NCBI GenBank assembly: GCA_051453625.1
Contig: JBOZIK010000001.1
Coordinates: 155,350,452-155,386,316, forward strand
Direction: 5' to 3'
From: Welwitschia mirabilis
Taxonomy: Eukaryota > Gnetophyta > Gnetopsida > Welwitschiales
DNA: 35,865 bases
The translations under genes and the position numbers were made by a program. Below, piece after piece: positions 20,090 to 32,109 of this stretch (position 1 is its first letter; every line of letters starts with the position of its first letter). Under the pieces are notes generated by a model, which had not been told where the DNA came from, searched no databases, and was given only the letters and a program-made list of their open reading frames with translations.

Positions 20090-21150
20090 AATTATTCTTT
20101 CTCATTAGACTTCTAATGGTAGGAAGAAATTCTTAAGCCAAGTAACTCACTTCTTTTGGGATAATTCTTATCTTTTTAAATACTATCCTAATCAAATTAT
20201 TTGAAAGTGCATTCCATAATTTCTATTTATTATTTCAAGGCTTGTGGTGGTTATTTATCTATCAATAAAAGTATCATAAGAATTTTTAATATGAACTCTA
20301 TTATCCCTTTATTTTTAGAGAATCTTATCCTTATGACAAATATTGTGAGAACCATAAAAAATTTGGAAGTCTTATTAAGAGAGACATGATGCCACTAAAT
20401 CCCATTAAATCAATTGATGTCTACAAAATTAACTTTAAAGGCCCTTACCATTCTTCCAATTGACACCAATAAATCTTAGTTTGTATTAAAATTGTCATTA
20501 AGTGAATCAAATCTTGTGCTTACAAGAACAATGATGCCTAAATTGTAGTGAGCTTTATCAAGAAACACATCTCAACTAGATTTGATCATTAGAGTAATAA
20601 TTATTGATGTGGTTTTCATTTTTGCAATAGAATTTTTAACAAGCTTCTTGCCAAGGTTACTCACAAAGTTGCTATTTCCTACCATCTCCAAACTAGTGTG
20701 AAGGTTGAGATTACCAATAGGAAAATCAAGAACATCTTCCAAAACATAGTAAGCTAAACTAGAAAAGATTGGTACTATAAGTGACATTTTGTGAAGTTAT
20801 AAGACTACATACAAAACCCCACAAGGAATGATACTTTTTAGGCTAGCTTATGGTAAACTTGTTATCTTCTGATATAACTTGAATACAAAGCTTATTAGGC
20901 CATCAAATACATGAATATAAACCTTCATATGGCAAAAAAAAGTATAAAACAATACAACTCCATGAATTAGATGAACTTAGGAATGATGCATATTCAAATA
21001 TGAGAATTAATAAGGAGAAAAGGAAAAAAAAAAAACGCCATGATCAACATATTTATAAGAAAACCTTTTAGAAAAGATATTTAATTTTATTATACAACTT
21101 AAGATTGCATTTGTTTTTGAAAATTAGTCTCTAGATGTTTAGGGACATAG
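20090..21150 (+). pseudogene. Athila integrase
   Basis: Traces of FFWDNSYLFK and KCIP are followed by ACGGYL. The HHCC zinc ligands are largely lost: both His of the H-x-CGGH region read Tyr. NMMPLNP is recognisable as RDMMPLNPI (about 20385). DVYKINFKGPYHSS stands for DVWGIDFMGPF, with the first catalytic Asp now Asn. IKKHISTRFD (about 20552-20581), the IIDVV/HFCN trace of ISDGG-HFCN, YHLQTSVKVEITNRKIKNIF (about 20677-20736) and LEYKAY-AIKYMN follow in order. A basic tail with KRHDQHIYKK and LLYNLRLHLF ends near 21150. Stops and shifts occur throughout. Confidence 0.9.
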
Positions 21151-22208
21151 TAAAATAAGTATTAATAAATGAAGTCTTTCTCATAAAGAATCGAAAAAGT
21201 AATTACTAGTTCAAAGTTAATAGTCATAGCCTAAAATCATTCCATCTAATCCTTTCATCTTCTTAGGTGTTTATTAGACTTAACAATCTTGGTTAATGGC
21301 CTCTTCCAAAATTTCAATAATAAAGTGATTTTTGGCTTTTCAGAGTTTTAGTAAAGATCTTATAAATTCTTGCTCTTCAAGAGAAAGTCATCTTTATTTT
21401 TGAGTTTTTAATAAGGTTTATAGTTATTTGAGCTCTCCAATATGGAAAGTTATATGAAAAAATATGGTTTTTCTATTTCATGTTGTGACTTTACTTTAGC
21501 CATTTCAAAGGGTTGAGATTCTTTCTCTATTAAGTTAATAAGCAATGACTAATGCTTGTGTGTTTTTGAAGGGGGGGAAAAAGGAAAGGCTTCCAAATTT
21601 CTTAAAACTTTAAGCATTTCATTTTTTTCCTTTATTTGAGAAATGGTAACTATGTTAAATAACTAAAATTCAGAAAAGATTATAATATAGATTAGAACAT
21701 ATTTTTCCAGACTCTGTAGTAATCACATTGATAATCAAATCCTCAAACATTAGCATCTATCTTAGTTAAGCCTTGCTCCCAGTTTCATTCAAAAATTGAT
21801 CATAAGTTAGCATACCCTTAGGGCTTAATTAAAAAACAATATTTATTGGGCCAATATTAGGAGGGTAAATATAGATAAGGGAATAGTAGTAATAGGTTTG
21901 AATTCTTTAAGCTCTTTCTTCTACTATGGTTGTTCTTCTGCCTCTTGATTTTGAGTTTAATATTCTATTCTTATCTCTTTTAGCATGTTGTGAGTTCATC
22001 TAGTGAGTGTGGGAAGGTTGTAATCCTTATCATTTTTTGTGTGCTTTAGAGCTTTTCCTAGTAATAGCTTTCAAACAAAACCTCATAGAATGTCTTACCA
22101 AGCTAAAATTCCTATATCCATCTAAATTTTTCTTTAATAAAGTAGCTGAACTAATTCTTCATGCCTTACCTGTAGCTTTTTAATGAGTAATGGAATGAGT
22201 TTAAGAGG
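21151..22208. other. Unassigned; probably Athila 3' region and LINE tail
   Basis: No domain is recognised on either strand. Position suggests the post-integrase region of the Athila element and the 3' end of the minus-strand LINE. I could not find a poly(A) tail (poly(T) on this strand) or a target duplication that fixes the LINE's 3' end. Confidence 0.4.
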
Positions 22209-25200
22209 TTAAAAAAGGAGATCTATTAAGATTTCCTCCTTCATAAAAGCTAGGAAATAGAAGTGTAGCTCATTCATCTTGTGAAAATAACCCTTTAAAG
22301 TGAAATATTTTATGATTAAAGCTGCCTGAACATCAAATGGCTTTGGGAGATCTTTTCTTTGGTAGCTTTCTTCTCTTTTGTCAAGAAATTTCTCTATAAG
22401 ATTCTTAAACAAAGGCACTTAGAGGTTTAGGGAGCTTTTCTTTTTAGCTCTATTCCTTATAAAGATGTATGAATTGCATCATTGATTGAAGGAATATTAA
22501 CAAAAGTGATAGCATTACTAATTATTGAAGTTCTTCCATTCTCTAGTCATGCCCTCTCAAACTTAGCACATAAGAACTTAATATTGCTACTTGAAAAGCC
22601 TCCCAAAATTGCTTATGATTTAGTGGTGTGTTGTGCTTATCTCATTCTATTTACATGGCCTTTCCCATATCTTCTAGAATATTTACAATGTTCTTTTAAA
22701 TACTACCAATTCATTCTGGTGTGGATTAAATGCTTCTAGCTACAATTCCATTTGTAAATCCCACTCTGCAACTCTATTTGTAGGGTTTGACTACATACCT
22801 CTTTTGATGTCATAGTTGTCAAGCAAATCTCCAATCTGTCTAATAATTTTAAGTTTCAATTTGAAAAGAGATAGATTTTCATTTTGAAAAATGATACTAC
22901 ATCTATATCTTCATAATAACCATGCCTCTATAATGATGTTATTATTCCTATTAAATTAGCAAAAATCATCCAAACTAAAGTTCACAATAGGAGATGTATC
23001 AAGAGTGGCCAAATATATTTTGCAAAAGAATAGTGGATGAACAAGTTTTGTTGTATCTCATGATCATCATGACACATGGGATAATCTTGATCTATCCTAA
23101 AATTCCTCTAGTAAGCTTTACTACTATTAGGCTGCATCCTTTTATCATATACCACTAGAAGATTTTGATTTTTTTAAGGAATTTTTAAGCTTACATAATC
23201 CTTTCTATGTATTATCGAATCTAAACATGTTACGATACATATTAGAAATACTTATCTCACCATTTTAAATGGGAAGCACTTGATTCTTAATGATTAGAAG
23301 CCATATCTTTCTAATGGAGTGAATCAGTTGTCTCAAAAAATTGGAGTATCTCTCTTTATCTTTGAAATTATAAAAAATTAATCTAATGGATATTGTTTTC
23401 TAAATGGTATCTATAATAATGTTTAGTAAGAATGCATTTGTTGATATCTATAATTTTCTTTGTACCAAAATTCCTAGCTTTCTTTGACCTAGTGATTTAA
23501 CCAAAATTTATAACATGGAATTGTTTATGGAATTCCTACCAGACCAAATGAAGTCTTTGATCATATTATCAATGATATTAACAAAATTATTAGATATAAA
23601 AAAGAAACTAATAGGGTACATTTTCATGCTTATGAAATAAGCTTTAGTAAGAAAAATTTTTCCTAGACTAGAGAGAAATCTGTTTTGCCATTGAATTATA
23701 AGGACTATAATTTTCCTAATAATATGAGGCTAAAATTATTTGCAGTCTACTCAAAATCTAAAGAAAAACCTAGAAAAGCATCTAGAAAATTTGCTTGGGA
23801 TCACCAGAGAACTTTCAAAATATTTGATATTGTTTATTGAGGAGTGCTAATCATAAAGAGTTTAGAGTTCTATCAATTACTATAAACCTATAAAATTCCT
23901 AAAATCATTTAAGATATTGTAAACTTGGAAAACCATTTGGATATTAGAATTAAATATAATAAAGTATCACCTATGAATTAGATGATGAAAAAAACAAGGA
24001 GCAACTCAATGGTAGTGACTATGTGTTGCATAACTAATCTGGAAAGCAAATCCATGATAAAGACAAAGGCATGGAGATAAAGGATCACCTTGATGGAGGC
24101 AATGATTATCTTGGAAATATCCAAAGTACTTACTATTTATCATAATTTAAAAGGATAACATCAAAATGTAGAAGCAGATCAAATTCCTCAGTAGCAAGGG
24201 GAAATTGCACTCTTGTAAAATGTACTCAATAGTCTCCCATAACATTGTACCAAATGCTTTAGTGATATCATGCTTAAGGAACATTGTAGGTTGTTTTTTC
24301 TTATTATGCAAATGAATGATTTCATTAGCTAGAATAATATTATCATGAGTGATTCTCCCTAAGATAAATCTTGATTATGAGGATAAGATCATATCAGGAA
24401 GCAAAGATTTAAGACATTAAACTATGATTTTAGCACATATCTTTTAGAATACATTACATAGATTGATAGATTTATAATGTTATGTATTATCTACATCTTA
24501 AGATTTGAAGATAACAGTAATAAGGGTTTCATTATATGCTTTGTAAATATTAGCTTTATTGAAAGTTTTTAGAACTATTTAATAAACATCAGATTTGATG
24601 ATATCCCAATTATTCTAGTATAAATCCAATGTAAATCCATCTAGACTAGGAGCACAATTTTTTTACATAGAGTTAATGATATCTTTGATTTCATCTTCTA
24701 TGATTATTTGGTTAATAAAGCTAAGTTGATCATTAGATATGGGAGGGCAAAGTGGGACATATTGGAAATCAACCTATTTTTTCATAAAATGGTTCAAAAA
24801 ATAACTAATAAAAGAGTTTGTAATCTGTTGATTACTTTGTGGCATGTTATAGACATACTCCACAATATGTGATCCTGTTGATTTTGCCTGCCCGTCATCT
24901 AGAAAAAGAACTTTGTATTATTGTTTCTTTCCTTGAACTAGTGAATTCTTGATCATTGCTTCTAATAAGTTTCCTCTTTAGAATAAATGTCATGAATCTA
25001 GGTAATAAAATACTTCTCATAACTAGTGCAAGCATTTGAGTATTTGTTTTGATTCTAAATGATATTCAATTCTTCCAATAGTTAGGATTTAACATTCTTG
25101 AAGAATCTATTAAGCCACTTTTACCGTATGATTAATTCTTGCCTTAAACGTTTTTAGGTTTTGAAGAAAGTTAAAAGAAAAGATACCTATTACTAGAGAA

Positions 25201-25985
25201 TTACAAATGTGATTAAGGGGATCAGAAAAGCTAGAGTTTTCTAACTAAGTTCTCAAACTAGAAAAGGCTTTTCATGTAAGGAGTATCCTAAGTTAATACT
25301 ATAGGATGATGATCTGAATGAAAAAAAAACTTGGCTTTTTCTCTAAGAAAGAAATGAGTAAATGAATCTTTAATAAGGCGTATATCTATTTTGGACATGA
25401 CTAAATTAGGATTCTCTTTAAGATTGCTACAACTATAACTAGCTCCATGCAAATGAAGACCTTTATACCCATAGGAATTAATAAAATTAACAAAGACATT
25501 AATAGAGGAGAGATTAGGAAAGTTACTTGACTTTTCATGCAAAATGAGGACTTGGTTAAAGTCCCTTGTAATAATATCTAAAGACTTAAAAGTTATTTAA
25601 TGAAGATGCTAAATTTGCTGAGTTACATCTTAAGGGCCATTGAAATTGGTAATTCACCAATTTCTATTGTTGAAACTCCAATCAACTATAAGATGATAAT
25701 TGCTCTTGCTAATCATGGTGATCTTATAGTACCTTTAGTGAACCATTAACCCATCCTTCATAGTGCTAGAGATTCAGAAAATGACCATGTGTATTTCACA
25801 TAAAAAAGCTAAAATTTGACTGTGTTTGGTTTCTTGAAGAAGATATAAGGAAGAACAAGTATTTCTTAAAAAAAATTCATATATGGAAAATTTTTTGGTT
25901 ATTCCTAAGGCCTTAGCAATTTTATAAAACTATCATTTAAAAATAAAGTTGAAATTGTTCATCATCTTAGATGTTTTCATTTGTT
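22209..25985 (-). pseudogene. Plant L1 LINE ORF2 (endonuclease, RT, zf-RVT, RNase H-like), copy 2
   Basis: On the minus strand the endonuclease begins near 25985, with LLQETKHSQI, TRDFNQVL (for GGDFN), LHLHGASYSCSNLKENP, SKIDIRLI and SDHHPIVL; 25542-25288 is one undamaged block. The RT follows (about 24780-23900): CAPSLDGF, YKSINLCNVF, RITHDNIILANEI, FLKHDITKAFGTML, HQGDPLSPC. The active site near 23965 no longer reads ADD; IGDTLLYL is the best trace. MKMYPISFFF and IKDFIWSGRNS (about 23640-23530) are the usual post-RT motifs. The zf-RVT trace is YPMCHDDHEIQQNLFIHYSF with AKYIW (about 23085-23010), its Cys/His ligands partly lost. An RNase H-like end (FHKMNELHFYFLA) lies at about 22280. Many stops show a dead but nearly full-length copy. 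Confidence 0.88.
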
Positions 25986-25999
25986 TCCTTTTTCCTTTT

Positions 26000-27093
26000 T
26001 CCTTTACTATATTCATTTGAATCCTCTTATCCACCTATCCAATTTCACCATGCTTATTAATTATAGGGATGTCTATAATGTATTCTTCCATTGCTATTCC
26101 TTTGTCTTTCTGAGTAGGTTCATTCTTTTATTCTTCCCTTAACGAAATCTAAGGTTTTACTATTGATGATTTTGGCACATTAGAACCATGCTCAATTTGC
26201 TAATTCTTATAGTTTGTAATTTTCTGGGTACTTCTTGAATGTAGATCCTCTTCTTTTGGTCGAACTATTTTCTCCTCTGATAATAGATTAAATTTATTTT
26301 CCTCTATGTTTGATGTGAAGATAACTTCTTCTTTTATTTATTTTTTTCACATCTTATCAATAATTTTTTTGATGATTTATCTTTCTTTTTATATTTTTCA
26401 ATTGAATGTCTATTTTCTTCACATTCCATACAATATAATGAAATATTTTATATTTATAAACTAAAGACTAATTTCCATTAGAATTCATCTAATACTAGCT
26501 TATTAGCTTTGAAGCTATCTAGCTTTATGTAGATACAGATTCTTGTCATTTGCATTTTAGTCATGTAATTTGTATTTTTATCTAATTTGACAAATTCATG
26601 TAGCATATCCCTAAGTTATCTAAAGAAGTCTTGATGCCAAATCTTTGGAAGTATATTGAAAATATAAATTCATACTAGAATCTTCTAAAAAATGTTAAGT
26701 TTATCCAAAATAAATGGAGACCACTTTGTAAGAGCTAACCCCCTTCAACCAAAGAAGTCAGGACCACCTACTAGCATCATGTTCCGATTGTCTTCTGTAT
26801 TAAGAATAAAATTTAGTAAACCATCTCTAAGGAGGATTACATTGCATCTTACTGAAAATGTTTGATTTCATCATAACCTAATTTTTTTGATAAATAGAAG
26901 CTTTATTGAATATTAAAATTTTTCAATAAGGCTATTTATGAAATGAGCCTCCAAATTTCTAGAATAGTTCTCACATCTTGACATGAATGACTTATCCTTC
27001 TCATTTAAAGCCAAAATCCATGTTAGGAAAGTTATGAGGTTTGATTCCCTTTAATAAGTCTATATAGATTCTAATGCCTAAGTATTCTACCAT
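26000..27093 (-). pseudogene. Plant L1 LINE ORF1 (DUF4283 and CCHC-like), copy 2
   Basis: A minus-strand ATG at 27093-27091 (MVEYLGIRIY) aligns with the ORF1 start of copy 1 at 15757. Then come NLEAHFINSLIEKF (copy 1: HLDAHFKNGLIGKF), CNVILLRDGLLNFIL, GGPDFFG then RGLALTKWSPF, and LHEFVKLDKNTNYMTKMQ with TRICIYIKLDSF. The knuckle at 26391-26432 reads CMECEENRHSIEKY, a C-X2-C-X4-H-X4-C in which the last Cys became Tyr. A Lys-rich tail follows. Blocks are separated by stops and frameshifts. The close match to copy 1 across the whole domain shows that both come from one LINE family. Confidence 0.88.
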
Positions 27094-28807
27094 AATTGAA
27101 GTTGGAACCCTACTGGGACTCTCCTTTAAGAAAAAAACTTTGCTACCTTGGACATCTAAGATTAACTAAAGCCCTTCCTTTCTAGTTTTTAGGGTTTATG
27201 AGGCACTAATTAGAAAACCTCCCCTCCAGGCTAGGTAAATCGATGTGAGGTTTAAGCATTACTACTACACCCTTGTGGGTTTTCATAGCATTGAATTCAC
27301 TAAGGAGCTTGGGACATTGAGTGTCACATGAATGGTGTGCTAAACCCTATCTACTATTATCATTGTTGCCCAAAGCCAAATCCTAAAAGACTACTTTGGA
27401 AAGCTAAAAAGATCTTCCAACATATAAAAGATGGGGGCAAAAAAGGGGAAAAAAATACTTATGCTACTAAAAATCTAAAGGAACTTTGATAGCACACGGA
27501 AGCCATGCCAGATCTGAGTGTTATAGTTGTCACTACTCCCACACAAGAAATCCTAAAGGTGAAAGCCTAAATTTATTACTCTAATGATCTTACGCTTCCT
27601 CCTTCAAAGATGTTTTCATATGACATGACCGTATCACTTCATTTTTGAATCATTGTCATTGGGTTTAGTTAACTTTTTTAAGCTTATGGATACCTCCTGA
27701 TACTATATCTCTAACGATTCATTTATGAAATATTCAACTGCATGAGAGCTATAAAGGATCACTAGTAATGTAGTACTAAATTATTCACAAACAACATGTT
27801 AAATCTATTGGAAGAAAGTGCCATAACACTAAATTCTCAATAGGATCAAATGCTTAAAGTTATCGCTCATAAATGAAGAAGGGAAAAGGAATGAAATTAA
27901 GGTGGAATTGGATAAATCTTTTGTCATGATTTCTTTAACAAATCGAAACTTAAAACTTTATCCACTACTTTTGGATGTTGCAAAATTTACTCATCAATAC
28001 TCTACCTTTTCTTGGTAATAGATTTCTTTAAATTAAATAAAAATAAAAATTAGACCATTATATTGCATTTTATAAGTTTCCTTTACTTATAATATGCATG
28101 GTAGATTCATCATTGATTTTTTATATACTCCATTCACATTTACATTTACCATTTTAAACCATAAAATGCCATATTTTCCTCTATAATAAAGCACACCAAA
28201 AAGTACACTTGTATTTCTTATGATATGATCTCTCTATCCAAGACTCAATCTAGGCCAAACTAATTTCCACCTTGATGAAAACCACTGATCTAATAGTCAT
28301 AATTTCATAATGTTTTTATAAAAACCTAACTTTAGAGTTTCCATTACATCTTGTCATTAGTTTTTTTTACAACCTCTGCAACCTAGCTTTTCCACCACAG
28401 TAACTTCATATATGTTCGTGCAAGAAAACTAGTGCCATCACCTTCCCTAACTAGTGTCACCTTCTAGATTAGTACTTTGCATTTCTTCTTTTATACACAG
28501 CATCTATTTGGTCTTCTCTTTCATTTTAACCTACTAGTAAGAAGTTTTGATCTACAAAGATGATCTATATTTTACTTCTCTTCATTTTTCCTTCCATTTC
28601 ATCTTACTAAGTCCATCTTCCAAATATATATCTCTCTCTATCTCTCTATTTCTTTTTAATCTTTCCTATTTTTTCCCCTTCATTGTTGTACTTACAAGAT
28701 ATTATGAGTGGAAGATAAGAAGCCTTCATTAAAGAGGGTAAGTTTTCCTCGTTTATTTCTCTTTATGTATCCTACTATCTATAAAAACTCAAGTCCCATC
28801 ATTAGCA
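27094..28807. other. LINE 5' UTR trace and unassigned LTR-like sequence
   Basis: The first ~150 bp are probably the 5' UTR of the minus-strand LINE. A purine-rich run (AAAGATGGGGGCAAAAAAGG, about 27427-27446) could be a Ty3/gypsy polypurine tract of the Athila element, with later sequence as its 3' LTR. CTTTTATACACAGC near 28490 could be a TATA box. A short CT microsatellite lies at about 28629-28650. No coding domain is recognised and the LTR call is weak. Confidence 0.35.
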
Positions 28808-29051
28808 TTATTGATGCACTACAAAATTGTGTGTATTTGATGGGGTATTATGAGTTATTTTACATGATATTTATACAGGTTTAGATGCAATTCTAATGAT
28901 TATGGAGAATCGATGGAATGATCACGGAAACATGCAATTCTTGTAATATTTGGAGGCATTTCAAACGTATTCTAATACTTAGTGATTTAAAAGAAGATCA
29001 ATAATGCAAAAGGATGATTTCTCTTAAGATAGAAAGATAAGGAAGATTAAC

Positions 29052-29083
29052 ATCCCCACTATCGTCCCCATGATAGTTAGGAT
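29052..29083 (+). repeat. Hairpin module 1 (LTR A)
   Basis: Inner stem CTATC (29059-29063) and GATAG (29072-29076) enclose the loop GTCCCCAT. An outer stem ATCC (29052-29055) pairs with GGAT (29080-29083), leaving symmetrical 3-nt internal loops. The homologous module in LTR B has CTGTC/GACAG in the same place. Confidence 0.75.
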
Positions 29084-29261
29084 AATAGAGCTTTAGCAAT
29101 TATTTTGGAGGCTGACATGGACTGAAGCTAGGAGTTAATGAGTCTGCTCTTCTAAAAAGATATTATTCCCATGACATGCAGGATGACAACATACATGAAG
29201 CCAACTACAGGGCTTACTGTGGAACCAAAAGCTGAAGAGTCATCCATTATTATAAGGTGTC

Positions 29262-29293
29262 ATCCCGAGTGTCATTCACATGACATAAATGAT
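29262..29293 (+). repeat. Hairpin module 2 (LTR A)
   Basis: TGTCAT (29270-29275), tetraloop TCAC, ATGACA (29280-29285): a perfect 6-bp dyad. A weak outer ATC/GAT pair may extend it. A half-module CCCATGACATGCAGGATGAC also lies near 29168-29187. Confidence 0.7.
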
Positions 29294-29316
29294 GATAACT
29301 AATGACTCATCTATTA

Positions 29317-29352
29317 TCATCCCTTGTGTCATTTCCACGATATTTAGGATGA
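29317..29352 (+). repeat. Hairpin module 3 (LTR A)
   Basis: The outer stem TCATCC (29317-29322) pairs with GGATGA (29347-29352). The inner stem TGTC (29327-29330) pairs with GATA (29339-29342) through one G-U pair, around an 8-nt loop. Confidence 0.65.
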
Positions 29353-29452
29353 CACTAAAATGGCTGGTTGACTTTCATCTATTTCATTTATTTCTTTCTT
29401 TGGAATGAACACATTTTTTAGTGTATTTTGAGTGATAGTTATGCTTTCTTTT

Positions 29453-29464
29453 TTATATAAATAA
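29453..29464 (+). promoter_or_regulatory. TATA box of LTR A
   Basis: TTATATAAATAA lies about 100 bp downstream of the last U3 module. It is at the matching place of the TATA box in LTR B on the other strand. Confidence 0.55.
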
Positions 29465-30151
29465 ACATCCCCCTAATCTTCCTATCATTTTTAATGCATA
29501 TAAAATTCTCATGATAGGAGATTAAAGGATGGGAGATTCATCTTGTGTAGTTGCAGAAAGACGTTTCCTTGATGAAGGGCTGTGCATCCTCCATTGGGAT
29601 GGGGTTGTTTTATAACCTAGATGCTAGTTTAATTCATGATACAAAACTCTTTTTTTTAATTAATATTATTGTTATATTCCTTATGATTTATGTTATTGTT
29701 AATTCAACGACAGTCTTATTAATGATGTAGATCTTAAGGGAAACCTTTGTTAGGATTGATAATAGTAGTTTAGAAGCATTCTACATTATACTTTATTCAA
29801 CTTACTTGATAGCCTAAGTTGGTCTCGGTTAGTGACAGTCTCCCTAATTGATTTAGGTTATATAAAATTAATCTTCTTGACAAATCAATTTGGTAATCAG
29901 ATAGGTGTTTACCTAGGTTATGCACATTTGCATTGCATTGCATGTTTACTTTCTTACATTATTCTTAAGTTTAGGACACAATATTTTGTTTGAAAATAAT
30001 TTCTTCTTCTTCTCTCAATACCTTCAATGGATTTAAGACATTTGGATCACTCCCATTTATACTAGAGTGTTGTATTTTACAATATATCTATTTATGATAA
30101 ATAGAATTCAGTAAGGTGTAAAGGATTGTAAAATTACACACCACAACATCT

Positions 30152-30163
30152 TGGTATCGTAGT
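30152..30163 (+). other. Primer-binding site (initiator tRNA-Met type)
   Basis: TGGTATCGTAGT matches 9 of 12 bases of TGGTATCAGAGC and is followed by CAAGGAAGG. It lies three bases after the CA that ends LTR A, fixing both the orientation and the copia affiliation. Confidence 0.75.
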
Positions 30164-31168
30164 CAAGGAAGGTTGCTGAGCAGTACGAGAATTATCATTG
30201 CTTGAATGAGTAGATCAGATTTTAATTCAAATATTTATCTGCAACAATGTTGTATTTCTACTTAGAATTGTAGGTTTTTCTTTTCATAGTTTTTGCTTTT
30301 CTGAGTCTGTAGTAAGTACTGTCATCTCCTCTGTCGTCCCCATAACATTGATGATAACAATTCAACTTTTCAAATTTATTTTTCTTCAAGTTTTTTTTGA
30401 TTTTTTTAATTTTTAGGTTTTATGTTTTTGTCTTTTATATAATAATAATACATTATTTCCATTGTCATCCCCATGACATATAAGATGACAAAGATCTCTT
30501 TTATTCTTTGTAATTTGTTCTTTTTGTTTTATTAGTTATCCCCATGATGATTAAAATTATAGCCATGACACATCTTTTGAGTGTTAATGATCCAAATGAT
30601 GAAACATCAAATAAAGTAAAAGTTAATTTTTACTATGTACTTATCTTCCTTAATATCTTGAATTATATTCTCTTGTTTCATTTTTCTCAATTCCTTTAAT
30701 TAATAGTGATAAAATGATGGGGAAATTCCTTCTAAAAGGAGGAGAAACTTGAAAATTTCTAAGGACAATGGTAAGAGAAAACTTCAAAAAAAATTTGTAG
30801 AAAAAGGGAGAACAACACAAGATGATGTTGAGAGTAGGAATTGGGCCTCTTTCTCTTTTCAACCATATTATTCTTCTTCCTCTTCTTTTCAAACTTTATA
30901 TAGACATAACAATGAAAATTTTCCGTATTTTAGGTATTCCACCTCATTTAGAGAAACTTTCTACAATCATTTTTGTTAATCCTATTGTGGTGTGAATTTA
31001 TGTAATCCTGAAGTTCCTTAAGTAAACCTGTAAATCATATAACTTGCAGAAAAACACATACTAGTATAGACGAGAGTTTACCCAAATGTCATAATCCCAA
31101 CGAAGGCACTAGGCTCAGAGTTAGAGAATTGATTTTCAAAGGTAGTTTTTGGTATTTTATCTTTTACT
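30164..31168 (+). mobile_element. Internal leader of element A
   Basis: Three hairpin modules lie in the first 400 bp. The first (30321-30354) has outer TCATC/GATGA and a damaged inner TGTC stem. The second is a perfect TGTCAT CCCC ATGACA (30463-30478). The third is a weaker TTAT CCCC ATGA (30537-30548). A frame at 30749-30979 (ISKDNGKRKLQKKF..., Ser/Tyr-rich later) has no known motif; the gag expected here is not recognised. The element is probably non-autonomous or badly decayed. Confidence 0.5.
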
Positions 31169-31421
31169 NNNNNNNNNNNNNNNNNNNNNNNNNNNNNNNN
31201 NNNNNNNNNNNNNNNNNNNNNNNNNNNNNNNNNNNNNNNNNNNNNNNNNNNNNNNNNNNNNNNNNNNNNNNNNNNNNNNNNNNNNNNNNNNNNNNNNNNN
31301 NNNNNNNNNNNNNNNNNNNNNNNNNNNNNNNNNNNNNNNNNNNNNNNNNNNNNNNNNNNNNNNNNNNNNNNNNNNNNNNNNNNNNNNNNNNNNNNNNNNN
31401 NNNNNNNNNNNNNNNNNNNNN
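31169..31421. other. Assembly gap (253 N)
   Basis: A run of N that hides the end of LTR B and the junction between elements A and B. Confidence 0.99.
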
Positions 31422-31866
31422 ATAGAAATGCAATGCAAACCTACTACTAACCAAGGTCAACCTTAACAAAGGTTGCCCTCATGATCTAAATAAATCCACG
31501 CTTATCACTAACTAAGATCAACTTAAACCATAAGGGACATTCACAAAATTAGAGTGAAAAGAGTAATTGTATTAATTAAAAAAACTTTACATCCACTTAC
31601 AATAGAATACAGCTCCTCAATGGAAGAGACATAGCCTAACACCAAGGAAACCTTTCTGTAGCCACGGGATGGACCTCCTACCTTCAAGCTTTTATCATAA
31701 GCATATCAAGTACAAAGATGGTTTGGAAGTAAAGGAGGGAAGGGTATTTATAGTTTTACAATGAATCATAACCCTAGATGTTGGTGAGGAAAACCTAGCA
31801 GCCCACATGAGTCGCTTGACCCCATTTACAATAGTATTTATTCCAGATATATAAAAACAGTTGTTA

Positions 31867-31894
31867 TCCTATTCGTTGTCCACACGACGGAGGA
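31867..31894 (-). repeat. Hairpin module (LTR B, a)
   Basis: On the plus strand CGTTGT (31874-31879), loop CCAC, ACGACG (31884-31889) forms a 6-bp stem with one G-T pair. Outer TCCT (31867-31870) pairs with AGGA (31891-31894). Confidence 0.65.
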
Positions 31895-31976
31895 GATGAT
31901 ACCATATTTTGACCTTAGGTTGTGTGCCCATATGATATCATTAGCCCTGTGGGTTGTGCTCGCATGTTACCCATGT

Positions 31977-32004
31977 TGTCGTCCTATTGATCATCTAGAC
32001 GACA
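31977..32004 (-). repeat. Hairpin module (LTR B, b)
   Basis: TGTCGTC (31977-31983) and GACGACA (31998-32004) form a perfect 7-bp stem around a 14-nt loop. Confidence 0.65.
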
Positions 32005-32073
32005 TGGCAGATGATGCCCTATCAACATGTGCTACTGTCGGTGCCGCAGCCTTTGTCCATGCAATTAAGGTTA

Positions 32074-32109
32074 TCGTCCCTTCTGTCATGGGGGCGACAG
32101 TGGGGATGA
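32074..32109 (-). repeat. Hairpin module (LTR B, c), homologue of module 1
   Basis: Plus-strand CTGTC (32083-32087), loop ATGGGGGC, GACAG (32096-32100). Outer TCGTCC (32074-32079) pairs with GGATGA (32104-32109) through one wobble pair. Read in the element's sense it is CTGTC GCCCCCAT GACAG, against CTATC GTCCCCAT GATAG in LTR A: the middle pair has changed on both sides. Confidence 0.75.

Larger units (their letters stand above)
28808..30148 (+). mobile_element. LTR A of a copia-type element with hairpin modules
   Basis: The 3' edge is clear: CACCACAACA ending at 30148, three bases before a primer-binding site. The 5' edge is set by alignment with LTR B (TGTTGCGATGCCA), giving about 28808. 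Shared blocks with LTR B include ATTTGATGG, TTTATACAGGTTT, TGATCACGGAAACATG/TGATCATGGAAACATG, and TTTGCATTGCATT near the end. A TATA box TTATATAAATAA lies at 29453-29464. Three hairpin modules lie upstream of it, in U3. Confidence 0.75.

Noticed and set aside
28629-28650. CT/TATCTCTC microsatellite
   Set aside because: Short simple repeat of a kind expected by chance in AT- and T-rich plant DNA.
30650-30979. Overlapping 76- and 80-codon frames in the leader of element A as real genes
   Set aside because: No domain, no supporting context and opposite strands overlapping; kept only as a remark in the leader entry.
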